Source: Cryptomeria japonica
Taxonomy: Eukaryota > Streptophyta > Pinopsida > Cupressales > Cupressaceae
DNA: 64,000 nt
NCBI RefSeq assembly: GCF_030272615.1
Contig: NC_081410.1
Location: 285,945,957 to 286,009,956, forward strand
Reading direction: 5' to 3'
The notes under the pieces were generated by a model. It had not been told where the DNA came from. It worked only from the letters and a program-made list of their open reading frames with translations, and ran no database searches. Positions 12,701-23,100 of the stretch are shown here, piece by piece. Within the stretch, counting starts at the first letter, position 1; every line of letters starts with the position of its first letter. Made by a program: the position numbers and the translations under genes.

Positions 12701-15700
12701 CCACATGCTTTGGAATGAGGTTCTAAGAGCACGATGTTCCTCAAAATCAAGTTTTAACACTATAGGCTCTAGAATAGGGACTTGCGTCTTGAAAGCTTGT
12801 TGTGCCTCCAAACACTAATTTTGAGGTATAAGCTCCAAAATGAGGTTCTAAGAGAAGGATGTGCATCAAAATCATGTTTTGACACTATAGGCTCTGGAAT
12901 AGGGACATTCTGGAATAGGGACTTGCATCTTGAAACCATGTTTTGCTTCCAAACATTGATTTTGATGCTCCAAAACTGTGTCTTTCGAGGCAGAAGCTCC
13001 AAAGTGAGCTTCTAAGAGAATGATGTGTGTCAAAATATAATTTTGATGCTACAGGCTCTCGAATAGGGACTTGCTTCTTGAAACCTTGTTGTGCCTCAAA
13101 AATTGATTTTGACATTCCAAAATCAGCGCTTTCAAGGCACAAGCTCCGAAATGAGGTTCTAAGAGCACGATGTACATCAAAATTGCGTTTTGATGCTACC
13201 AACTTTGGAATTGGAACTTGTGTCTTGAAACCTTGTTGTGTCTCCAAGTGCTATTTTTTATGCTCCAAAAATGAGGCTTTTGAGGCACAACCTCCGAAAT
13301 GAGGTTCTAAGAATACTATGTTTGTCAAAATTGTGTTTTGTCGCTATCAACTTGAGAATGGGGACATGTGTCTTGAAACCTTGTTGTGCCTATAAACATT
13401 GATTTTGATGTTCTGAAACTGAAGCTTTCGAGCCACACGCTCAGATTTGAGGTTAGAAGAGCACGATGTGCATCAAAATCATGTTTTGACACTACAGGCT
13501 CCAGAATAGGGACTTGCATCTCGAAAGCTTGTTGTGCCTCCAAACACCAATTTTGATGCTTCGAAACTGAATATTTTAAGGCATAAGCTCCAAAACAAGG
13601 TTCTAAGAACACGATGTGCGTCAAAATCAAATTTTGATGCTACTGGTTCCAAAATCAGGACTTACATCTTGAAACCTTTTTGTGCCTCCAAACATCGATT
13701 TTGATGCTCCAGAGTTGGGGCTTTTCAGGCACAATTTTGAAAACATGCTTCTAAGACCACAATGTGCATCAAAATTGAATTTTGATGCTACTCACTCTAG
13801 ATTCAGGGCTTGCATCTTGAAACCTTGTTGTTCCTCAAAACACTAATTTAGATGCTATAAAACTAGGGCATTTGAGGCACAACCTTTGAAATAAGATTCT
13901 AAGAGCATGATGTGCGCCAAAATAAAATTTTGATGCTATTGACTCTAGAATCAGTACTTGCTCCAAAACGATGCACATCAAAATTGTGTTTTGATGCTAC
14001 CAACTCTAGAATTGGGACTTGTGTCTTGAAACCTTGTTGTGCCTCCAAACACTAATTTTTATGCTCCAAAAATAAGGCTTTTGATGCACAACCTTCAAAA
14101 TGAGGTTCGAAGAACACCATGTTTGTAAAAATTATGTTTTGATGATATCAGCTTGAGGATTGGGACTTGTGTCTTGAAACATTGTTGTGCCTTTAAACAT
14201 TGCTTTTGATGTTTCAAAACTAGGGCTTTCGAGCCACACGCTCCGAAACAAGTTCTAAGAGCATGATTTGCATCAAAATCACGTTTTGACACTACAGGCT
14301 CCGGAATAGGGACTTGCGTCTTAAAATCTTGTTGTACCTCCAAACACCAATTTTGATGATTCAAAACTGAAGATTTTGAGGCATAAGCTCCAAAACAAGG
14401 TTCTAAGAGCACGATGTGCATCAAAATCAACTTTTGAATCTATTGGATCCAGAATCAGGACTTGCATGTTGAAATCTTGTTGTGCCTCCAAACATTGATT
14501 TTGATGCTCCAAAATTGGGTCTTTGGAGGCACAAGGTCCGAAATGAGCTTCTAAGAAAATGATGTGCATCAAAATGGAATTTTGACGCTACAGGCTCCAG
14601 AATAGGGACTTGCTTCTTGAAACCTTGTTGTGCCTCAAAAAATTGATTTTGTTGTTCCAAAATCATGGATTTCAAGGCACAAGCTTCGAAATGAGGTTCT
14701 AAGAGTATGATGTATATCAAAATTGGGTTTTGACGCTAATGACTTCTGAATTCAGACTTGTGTCTTGAACCCTTTTTGTGCCTCCAAACACTACTTTTAA
14801 TGCTCCAAAAATGAGGCTTTTGAGGCATGACCTCCGAAATGAGGTTCCAAGAACATCATTTTTCTCAAAATCGTGTTTTGACACTATCAGCTTGAGAATT
14901 CGGACTTGTGTCTTGAAATCTTGTTGTGCCTTTAAACGTTGATTTTGATGTTTTGAAACTGGAGCTTTCAAGCCATACACTTCAAAATGAGGTTCTAACA
15001 GCATGATGTGCATCAAAATCACATTTTGACACTACAAGTTCTGAAATAGGGACTTGCGTCTTTAAAGCTTGTTGTGCCTCCAAACACCAATTTTGATGCT
15101 CTAAAACCGAAGAGTTTGAGGAATAAGCTTCAAAAAAAGGTTCTAAGAGCATGATGTGTGTCAAAATCAAATTTTGATGCTACCGGCTCTAGAATCAGGA
15201 CTTGCATCCTGAAACCTTGTTGTGCCTCCAAACATCGATTTTGATGCTCCAAAATTGGGACTTTTGAGGCACAATTTCTAAAATAGTGTTCTAAGAGCAT
15301 AATTTGCATCAAAATTGAATTTTGATGCTACTCGCTCTAGAATCGGGGCTTGCATCTTGAAACCTTACATCTTCGAACCTTGTTTTGCCTCCACACATTG
15401 ATTTTGATGCTCCAAAACTGGGTCTTTTGAGGCACAAGCTCCGAAATGAGCTTCTAAGAGAATGATGAGCATCAAAATGGATTTTTGATGCTATTGGCTC
15501 TAGAATATGGACTTGCTTCTTGAAATCTTGTTTTGCCCCAAAACATTGATTTTGATGTTTCAAAATGATGGCTTTCAAGGCACAAGGTCCGAAATGAGGT
15601 CCTAAGAGCATGATGTACATCAAAATTGCTTTTTGACACTACCATCTCTGGAATTGGGATTTGTTTCTTGAAACCTTGTTGTGCTTCCAAACACTAATTT

Positions 15701-16776
15701 TTATGCTCCAAAAATGACACTTTTGAGGCATGACCTCCAAAATGAGGTTCTAAGAGCACGATGTGCGCCAAAATTAGATTTTGACGCTATTGACTCTAGA
15801 ATCGAGACTTGCATCTTGAAACATTGTTGTGCCTCCAAACATTTATTTTGATGCTCCAAAAGTGGGTCTTTCAGGGCACAAGCTCTGAAATGAGCTTCTA
15901 AGAGAATGATGTGTGTCAAAATGGAATTTTGATACTAAGGGCTCCAGAATAGGGACTTGCTTCTCGAAACCTTTTTGTGCCTCAAAACATTGATTTTGAT
16001 GTTCCAAAATTAGGGATTTCAAGGCACAAGCTCCGAAATGAGGTTCTAGGAGCACGATGTACATCAAAATTGCATTTTGATGCAACTGACTCTGGAATTG
16101 GGACTTGTCTTGAAACATTGTTGTGCTTGTAAACACTAATTTTTATGCTCCAAAAATGATGCTTTTGAGGCACGACCTCCAAAATGAGGTTCTAAGAACA
16201 CCATGTTGGTCAAAATCATGTTTTGATGCTATCAGCTTAAGAATTAGGACTTGTGTCTTGAAACCTTGTTGTACGTTTAAACATTGATTTTGATATTTTG
16301 AAACTAGAGCTTATGATCCACATGCTCTGAAATGAGGTTCTAAGAGCACGATGTGCATCAAAATTATGTTTTGACACTACAGGCTCCGAAATAGGGATGA
16401 ACTTGCATCTTGAAAGTTTGTTGTGCCTCCAAACACCAATTTCGATGCTTTCAAACTAAAGATTTTGAGGCATAAGCTCCAAAACAAGGTTCTAAGAACA
16501 CGATGTGCATCAAAATCAAGACTTGCATCTTGAAACCTTGTTGTGCCTCCAAACATTGATTTTGATGCTCCAAAACTGGGGCTTTTGAGGCACAATTTCT
16601 AAAATAGAGTTCTAAGAGAACAATGTGCATCAAAATTGAATTTTGATGCTACTGACTCTAGAATTAGGCCTTTCATATTGAAACTTTGTTGTGCCTAAAA
16701 ACACTAATTTTGATGATCTGAAACTGGGGCTTTCAAGGCACAAGCTTCAAAAGCAGGTTCTAAGAGCACAATGTGT

Positions 16777-16923
16777 CCCAAAATAAGATTTTGATGCTAT
16801 TGACTCTAGAATCGGGACTTGCTTCTTGAAACCTTGTTGTGCCTCCAAACATTGATTTTGATGCTCCAAAACTGGGTCTTTCGAGGCACAAGCTCTGAAA
16901 TGAGCTTCTAAGAGAATGATGTG
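16777..16923. repeat. Satellite monomer type A
   Basis: Diagnostic words are GCTATTGACTCTAGAATC after the opening dyad, AAACATTGATTTTGATGCTC in the middle, GGTCTTTCGAGGCACAAGCT, and the ending GAGCTTCTAAGAGAATGATG. The GAGCTTCTAAGAGAATG ending is unique to this type; the other types mostly end in GAGGTTCTAAGAGCA. It follows type G and precedes type B. Confidence 0.85.
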
Positions 16924-17071
16924 CATCCAAATGGAATTTCGATGCTACAGGCTTAGGAATAGGGACTTGCTTTTTCAAACCTTGTTGTGCCTCAAAACAT
17001 TGATTTTGATATTCCAAAATCAAGGCTTTCAAGGCACAAGCTCTAAAATGAGGTTCTAAGAGCACAATGTA
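16924..17071. repeat. Satellite monomer type B
   Basis: Diagnostic words are AAAATGGAATTTTGATGCTA (one base varies in this copy), CAGGCTCTGGAATAGGGA, CTTGCTTCTTGAAACC, CCTCAAAACATTGATTTTGA followed by TGTTCCAAAATCAGG, and the ending GCACGATGTACATC. The insert at 44997 and its copy at 58728 both sit inside a type-B monomer. Confidence 0.85.
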
Positions 17072-17219
17072 CATTAAAATTGAGTTTTGATGCTACTGAC
17101 TCTGGAATTGTGACTTGTATCTTGAAACCTTGTTGTGCCTCCAAACACTAATTTTTATGCTCCAAAAATGAGCCTTTTGAGGCACGACCCCCAAAATGAG
17201 GTTCTAAGAACAACATGCT
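17072..17219. repeat. Satellite monomer type C
   Basis: Diagnostic words are CTGGAATTGGGACTTGTGTC, CCAAACACTAATTTTTATGC, CCAAAAATGAGGCTTTTGAG and the ending TAAGAACACCATGTTTGTC. The ending differs from the other types (AACACCATG instead of GCACGATG). The solo LTR at 18848 is inserted at the end of a type-C monomer. Confidence 0.85.
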
Positions 17220-17367
17220 TGTCAAAATCATGTTTTGACGCTATCAGCTTGAGAATCGAGACTTGTGTCTTGAAACCTTGTTGTGCCTTTAAACATTGAT
17301 TTTGATGTTTTGAAACTGTGGCTTTCAAGCCACATGGTTTGAAACGAGGTTCTAAGAGGACGATGTG
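17220..17367. repeat. Satellite monomer type D
   Basis: Diagnostic words are CGCTATCAGCTTGAGAATCG, TTGTGCCTTTAAACATTGAT, TTTTGATGTTTTGAAACTGG and GAGCTTTCGAGCCACA. The CCTTTAAACATTG word separates this type from all others, which have CCTCCAAAC or CCTCAAAAC at that point. Confidence 0.85.
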
Positions 17368-17516
17368 CATCAAAATCATGTTTTGACACTATAGGCTCCA
17401 TAATAGGGACTTCAGTCTAGAAAGCTTGTTGTGCCTCCAAACACCAATTTTGATGCTTCGAAACTGAAGATTTTGAAGCATAAGCTCCAAAACAAGGTTC
17501 TAAGAGTGCGATGTGC
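17368..17516. repeat. Satellite monomer type E
   Basis: Diagnostic words are TTTTGACACTACAGGCTCC, CTTGAAAGCTTGTTGTGCC (AAGC instead of AACC), CCAAACACCAATTTTGATGC, AAAGATTTTGAGGCATAAGC and the ending CCAAAACAAGGTTCTAAGAG. The right flank of the retrotransposon at 39768 is a type-E monomer. Confidence 0.85.
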
Positions 17517-17663
17517 GTCAAAATCAAATTTTGATGCTACCAGCTCCAGAATCAGGACTTGCATCTTGAAACCTTGTTGTGGCTCCAAACATCGATTTTG
17601 ATGCTCCAAAACTTGGTCTTTTGAGGCACGATTTCTAAAATAGGGTTCTAAGAGGACAATGTG
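17517..17663. repeat. Satellite monomer type F
   Basis: Diagnostic words are GCTACCGGCTCCAGAATCAG, CCAAACATCGATTTTGATGC, ACTGGGGCTTTTGAGGCACA and ATTTCTAAAACAGGGTTCTA, followed by GCACAATGTGCATC. The AATTTCTAAAA box replaces the AAGCTCCGAAATGAG box of most other types. Confidence 0.85.
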
Positions 17664-17811
17664 CATCAAAATTGAATTTTGATGCTACCGGCTCTAGAAT
17701 TGAGGCTCGCATCTTGAAACCTTGTTGTGTCTCAAAAAACTGATTTTGATGCTCCAAAACTGGGGCTTTCGAGGCACAAGTTTTGAAATGAGGTTCCAAG
17801 AGCACGATGTG
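17664..17811. repeat. Satellite monomer type G
   Basis: It opens with the strongest palindrome in the array (17663-17685, arms of 11 bp around one central base). Diagnostic words are CTACTGGCTCTAGAATCGGG (varied here), CGGGGCTTGCATCTTGAAAC and CCTCAAAACACTGATTTTGA, then GGGGCTTTCGAGGCACAAGC. It is followed by type A of the next unit. Confidence 0.85.
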
Positions 17812-18842
17812 CCCCAAATTCAGATTTTGATGCTATTGAATCTAGAATCGGGACTTGCATCTTGAAACCTTGTTGTGCCTCCAAACATTGATTTTGATGC
17901 TCCAAAATTGGGTCTTTCGAGGCACAAGCTCCGAAATGAGTTTCTAAGAGAATGATGTGCATCAAAATGGAATTTTGACACTATAGGCTCTGGAATAGGG
18001 ACTTGCTTCTTGAAACCTTGTTGTGCCTCAAAACATTGATTTTGATGTTCCAAAATCACGGCTTTAAAGGCACAAGCTCCGAAATGAGGTTCTAAGAGCA
18101 AGATGTACATCAAAATTGCATTTTGACACTACCGACTCTGGAATTGGGAGTTATGTCTTGAAACCTTGTTGTGCCTCCAAACACTAATTTTTATGCTCTA
18201 AAAATGAGGGTTTTAAGGCACAACCTCCAAAATCAGGTTCTAAGAACACCATGTTTGTCAAAATCATGTTTTGATGCTATGAGCTTGAGAATTTTTACTT
18301 GTTGTGCATTTACACATTGATTTTGATGTTTTGAAATGGGAGATTTTGAGCCACACTCTCTAAAATGAGTTTCTAAGACCACGATGTGCATCAAAATCAC
18401 GATTTTACACTACATGCTCTTGAATAGGGAATTGCATCTTGAAAGTTTGTTGTGCCTCGAAACACTAATTTTGATACTTGAAAACCAAAGATTTTGATGC
18501 AAAATCTCCAAAACAAGGTTCTAAGAGAATGATGTGCGTCAAAATCAAATTTTGATGCTACCAGCTCCAGAATCAGGATTTGTATCTTGAAACCTTGTTG
18601 TGCCTCCAAACATTGATTTTGATGCTCCAAAACTGGGGCTTTTGAGGCACAATTTCTAAAATAGGGTTCTAAGAGCGCAATGTGCATCAAAATTGAATTT
18701 TGATGCTACAAACTCTAGAATCAAGGCTTGTCTTGAAACCTTTTTAAGCATCAAAACATTGATTTTGATACTCCGAAACTCAGGCTTTCGAGGCAGAAGC
18801 TTTGAAATGAGGTTCTAAGAGCACGATGTCTGAAATGAGGTC

Positions 18843-18847
18843 CAAAG
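18843..18847. repeat. Left target-site duplication of the solo LTR (CAAAG)
   Basis: These five bases, CAAAG, lie immediately before the LTR terminus TGTTGG. The identical CAAAG follows the other terminus at 20110-20114. Removing the LTR and one copy restores a satellite sequence equivalent to GAGGTTCTAAGAACACCATG. Confidence 0.93.
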
Positions 18848-20109
18848 TGTTGGGTCTCAAATCAACAGATTGGATAGGTTCTAAGGAAATGCCAACTCCT
18901 ATGATCAAACCCTCCAATTGACTTGGCCAACTTATAGAGTGAACCTATTTGGTTACTAACACTCTCACTTTAGGCTCTGCAGGACCTAGGCGGGTATACC
19001 TACTCACTAGTTGTTCCTTCAACTAATGCTTTTTATAGCAGATTTAGTGTCTTAATCTGATATCTCCTAGTCTTAGAATGGCATAAGTTTCTTAAACAGA
19101 TTGATTTCAGATGTGTGTATTGATCTATGTATCTTGTAAAAGTATATATGTTACACTTTGGCTAAATTACCTACTATACCTACTCTACTAATCCTAATGC
19201 TTAAAAGTAAAGGGTAATTGGTATGGTTAAAGGGTTTGTTTACAAATGACCAGTGCCTTTCCTCTTATTTGGGCTACAGAGTCTTATATTTCTTCAGGAC
19301 TTATTGTGTAAACTTATGAGACAATTTTTAAACCCACCCCTTTTGGTAAGTCTGTCAGTTACTGTTTCTTATGAGCTCTATTTTGATGTTTATATTGTAA
19401 ACCGCTTGAATGAGTTTCACCCTAACTTTAAGAGACCATCCAAGGAAGAAATACATAGAACAATTACAATTCACAAGTAAATCTTTTTTTATCCAAATCT
19501 ACAATATGAAACACAAAATTTCACTGGAAGAACACAAATAACCTTATCTCCTTTAGATAATATCACAAGCAACTGCCTTCTAAAAATATGTTAACTCTCA
19601 ACACATATGAGAAAGAAAATGCAACTGGTTATTTCTGATAAAAAGTTTAAAAGTACAAAATTGCCTCCACCTCTTGTATCTCTCTATTCTCTTTTCTCTT
19701 TACATTTTACATCACACATATATATGTGTTTGAATGGTTTTCATACCCCTTTGGGTGAAAAGACACCCCCCTTTTAAATAAAAATAATTCCAAATCCCGA
19801 AATTGCCTTAGTTTATGTAATTAATTGTCACTTACAAGTTGTTTAGGCATATTAGAGGTATTTTAAGGCTATTTTATGGGTATATAATGGATAAATGGTC
19901 TTTAAATGATGTAAATACCCCCTTTGGTGCTTCACACTCCATTTTTTATGCCCATTATTGTGTTTATGTTATGGTTTCTTATTGTGCAACAAATATAAAA
20001 TATATTACTTGTACCTATTCAATATATATTATATATATATTTAGAATTTTTCTTGCTCCTTGTCTTGGAATTTGGAATTCTAAAAATTGCAAATTTTAGG
20101 GTTCCAACA
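18848..20109 (+). mobile_element. Solo LTR, 1,262 bp, probably copia-like
   Basis: This non-satellite segment starts TGTTGGGTCTC and ends GGGTTCCAACA, so its ends form the inverted repeat TGTTGG/CCAACA, typical of retrotransposon LTRs. A perfect 5-bp duplication, CAAAG, flanks it. No internal region, primer-binding site or second LTR is present, so it is a solo LTR left by LTR-LTR recombination. TGTTGG/CCAACA ends are common in plant Ty1/copia LTRs, but the superfamily cannot be proven without coding sequence. The segment is AT-rich, with a TA-rich run near 20021-20043. Open frames inside it (for example at 19253 and 19839) show no recognisable domain. Strand is assigned only by the TG...CA reading and could be reversed. 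Confidence 0.92.
20021..20043. repeat. TA-rich microsatellite inside the solo LTR
   Basis: A short run of alternating T and A lies near the right end of the LTR. It could serve as a TATA-like element if the LTR reads in the plus direction, but nothing else supports a promoter here. Confidence 0.5.
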
Positions 20110-20114
20110 CAAAG
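20110..20114. repeat. Right target-site duplication of the solo LTR (CAAAG)
   Basis: CAAAG directly follows the terminal CCAACA and matches 18843-18847 exactly. Satellite type D resumes immediately after, with CACACCATG. Confidence 0.93.
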
Positions 20115-23100
20115 CACACCATGTTTTTCAAAATCATGTTTTGATGCCATCAGCTTGACAATCAGGACTTGTGTTTTGAAACCTTGGTGTGCCTTTAAAC
20201 ATTGATTTTGATGATTTAAAACTAGAGCTTTGGAGCCACACTCTTCAAAACAGGATTCTAAGAGCACGCATGATGTGCATCAAAATCACGTTTTGACACT
20301 AAAGGATCCAGAATAGGGACTTGCATCTTGAAATCTTGTTGTGCCTCCAAACACCAATTTCAATGCTTTGAAACCAAATATTTTGAGGCATAAGCTCTAA
20401 AACAAGGTTCTCAGAGCACAATGTGTGTCAAAATTAAATTTTGATGCTACTGGCTCCAGAATCAGGTCTTGCATCTTTAAACCTTGTTGTGCCTCCAAAC
20501 ATCAATTTTGATGCTCCAAAACTAGGGCTTTTGAGGCACAATTTCTAAACTAGGGATCTAAGAGCACAATGTGCATCAAAATTGAAATTGAATTTTGATG
20601 CTACTGGCTCTAGAATCGGGGCTTGCATATTGAAACCTTTTTGTGCCTCAAAACACTGATTTTGATGCTCTGAAACGAAGGCTTTCGATGCATAAGCTTT
20701 GAAATGAGATTCTAAGAGCATGATGTGCACCAAAATTAGATTTTGATGATATTGACTCAAGAATCAGACTTGCATCTTGAAATCTTGTTGTGCCTTCAAA
20801 CATTGATTTTGATGCTCCAAAATTGGGTCTTTCGAGGCACAAGCTCTGAAATGAGCTTTTAAGAGAATGATGTGCGTCAAAATTGAATTTTGACACTACA
20901 GGCTCCAGAATAGAGACTTGCTTTTTGAAAACCTTGTCGCCCCTCAAAACATTGATTTTGATGTTCCAAAATTAGGGCTTTCAAGGCACAAGCTCCGAAA
21001 TGAGGTTCTAAGAGCATGATGTTCATGAAAATTGCGTTTTGATGGTACCAACTCTGGAATTGGAACTCATGTCTTGAAACCTCTTTGTGCCTCCATACAC
21101 TAATTTTTATACTCCAACAAAGGAGGCTTTTGTGGCACGACCTCTGAAATGAGATTCTAAGAACACCATGTTTGTCAAAATTGTGTTGTGCCTTTAAACA
21201 TTGACTTTAAAACTTGTTGTGCCTCAAAACACTGATTTTGATGATTCAAAATTGACGCTTTCAAGGCACAAGCTTCGAAATGAGGTTCTAAGAGCATGAT
21301 GTTTGCCAAAATCAGATTTTGATGCTATTGACTCTAGAATTGGGACTTACATCTTGAAACTTTGTTGTGCCTCCAAACATCAATTTTGATGCTCCAAAAC
21401 TAGGGCTTTTGAGGCACAATTTCTAAAACAGGGTTCTAAGAGTGCAATGTGAATCAAAATTGAATTTTGATGCTACTGGCTATAGAATCGAGGCTTGCAT
21501 CTTGAAACCTTGTTGTGCGTCAAACCACTTGTTTTGATGCTCCCAAACCAAGGCTTTCAAGGCACAAGCTTTGAAATGAGGTTCTAAGAGCACTATGTGC
21601 GCCAAAATTAGATTTTGATGCTTTTAAGAGAATGATGTGCATCAAAATGGAATTTTGATGCTATATGCTCCAGAATAGGGACTTGATTCTTGAAACCTTC
21701 TTGTGCCTTAGAACATTTATTTTCATGTTCCAAAATCAGGGCTTTCAAAGCACAAGCTTCGAAATGAGGTTCTAAGAGCACGATGTACATCAAAATTGCA
21801 CTTTGATGCTACAGACTCTAGAATTGGGACTTGTGTCTTGAAACCTTGTTTTGCCTCCAAACACTAATTTTTATGTTCCAAAAATGAGGCTTTTGAGGCA
21901 CAACCTAAGAAATGAGGTTCTAAGTACACCATGTTTGTCAAAATCGTGTTTTGACACTATCAGCTTGAGAATCGGGACTTGTGTCTTGAAACTTTGTTAT
22001 GCCTTTAAACATTGATTTTGATATTTTAAAACTAGAGCTTTCGAGCAACACGCTCCAAAATGAGGTTCTAAGAGCACGATGTGCATCAAAATCATGTTTT
22101 GACACTACATACCCTGGAATAGGGACTTGCATCTTGAAAGCTTGTTGTGCCTTCAAACACCAATTTTGATGCTTGGAAACTGAAGATTTTGAGGCATAAG
22201 CTCCAAAACAAGGTTCTAAGAGCACGATGTGTGTCAAAATAAATTTTGACACTACCGGCTCCAGAATCAGGACTTCCATCTTGAAACCTTGTTGTGCCTC
22301 CAAACATCAATTTTGATGCTCCCAAAGTGGGGCTTTTGTGGCACAATTTCTAAAACAGGGTTCTAAGAGCACAATGTGCATTAAAATTGAATTTTGATGC
22401 TACTAGCTCTAGAATCGGGGCTTGCATCTTGAAACCTTGTTGCACCTCAAAACATTAATTTTGATGCTCTGAAACTGGGGCTTTTGAGGCACAATCTTTC
22501 AAATGAGGTTCTAAGAACACGATGTGCGCCAAAATTAGATTTTGACACTATTGACTCTAGAATCGGTACATGCATCTTGAAACCATGTTGTGCTTCCAAA
22601 CATTGATTTTGATGCTCCAAAACTAGGTCTTTCGAGGCACAAGCTCTTAAATGAGCTTCTAAGAGAATTATGTGCATCAAAACTATAGGGTCCAGAATAA
22701 GGAGATGCTTCTTGAAACCTTGTTGTACCTCAAAACATTGATTTTCATGTTCCAAAATTAGGGCTTTCAAGGCACAAGCTCTGAAATGAGATTCTAAGAG
22801 CACTATGTACATCAAAATTGCACTTTGACGCTACCAACTTTGGAATAGGGACTTGTGTCTTGGAACCTTGTTGTGCCTCCAAATACTAATTTTTATGCTC
22901 CAAAAATGAGGCTTTTGAGGCGCAACCTCCGAAAAAAGGTTCTAAAAACACAATGTTTGTCAAAATTGTGTTTTGATGCTATCAGCATGAGAATCGGGAC
23001 TTGTGTCTTCTAACCTTGTTGTGCTGTTAAACATTGATTTTGATGTTTTGAAACTGGAGCTTTCAAGCCACATGCTCCAAAATGAGGTTCTAAGAGCACA

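Larger units (their letters stand above)
16777..17811. repeat. Reference higher-order repeat unit (A-B-C-D-E-F-G, 1,035 bp)
   Basis: This is a well-preserved example of the higher-order unit. Seven consecutive monomers of 147, 148, 148, 148, 149, 147 and 148 bp are each distinguishable by diagnostic words. The next unit starts at 17812 with type A again and runs through B (17960), C (18108), a shortened D (18256), E (18389), F (18537) and G (18685). The same order can be followed through most of the window on both sides of every insertion. Type-A starts are often about 1.0 kb apart, for example near 5440, 6470, 7470 and 8490. Confidence 0.88.
1..18847. repeat. 148-bp satellite array, block 1, with HOR organisation
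   Basis: This is a head-to-tail satellite with a monomer of about 148 bp, all in one orientation. Each monomer opens with a dyad of the form TCAAAAT-N3-ATTTTGA, has a conserved core CTTGAAACCTTGTTGTGCCT near the middle, and ends in a GAGGTTCTAAGAGCA-like box. Monomers fall into seven types that follow one another in fixed order (see the reference unit at 16777-17811). The order is broken in places: a shortened F at 81-148, a D/C hybrid at 741-888, a G-to-D jump near 1441, a scrambled stretch near 6655-6780, and a G-to-C jump just before the solo LTR. I see no gene here. The many short minus-strand open frames are a property of the repeat. Confidence 0.95.

Noticed and set aside
19253-19480. 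A 75-codon plus-strand open frame in the solo LTR
   Set aside because: It has no domain or start context and lies fully inside an LTR bounded by a target duplication.
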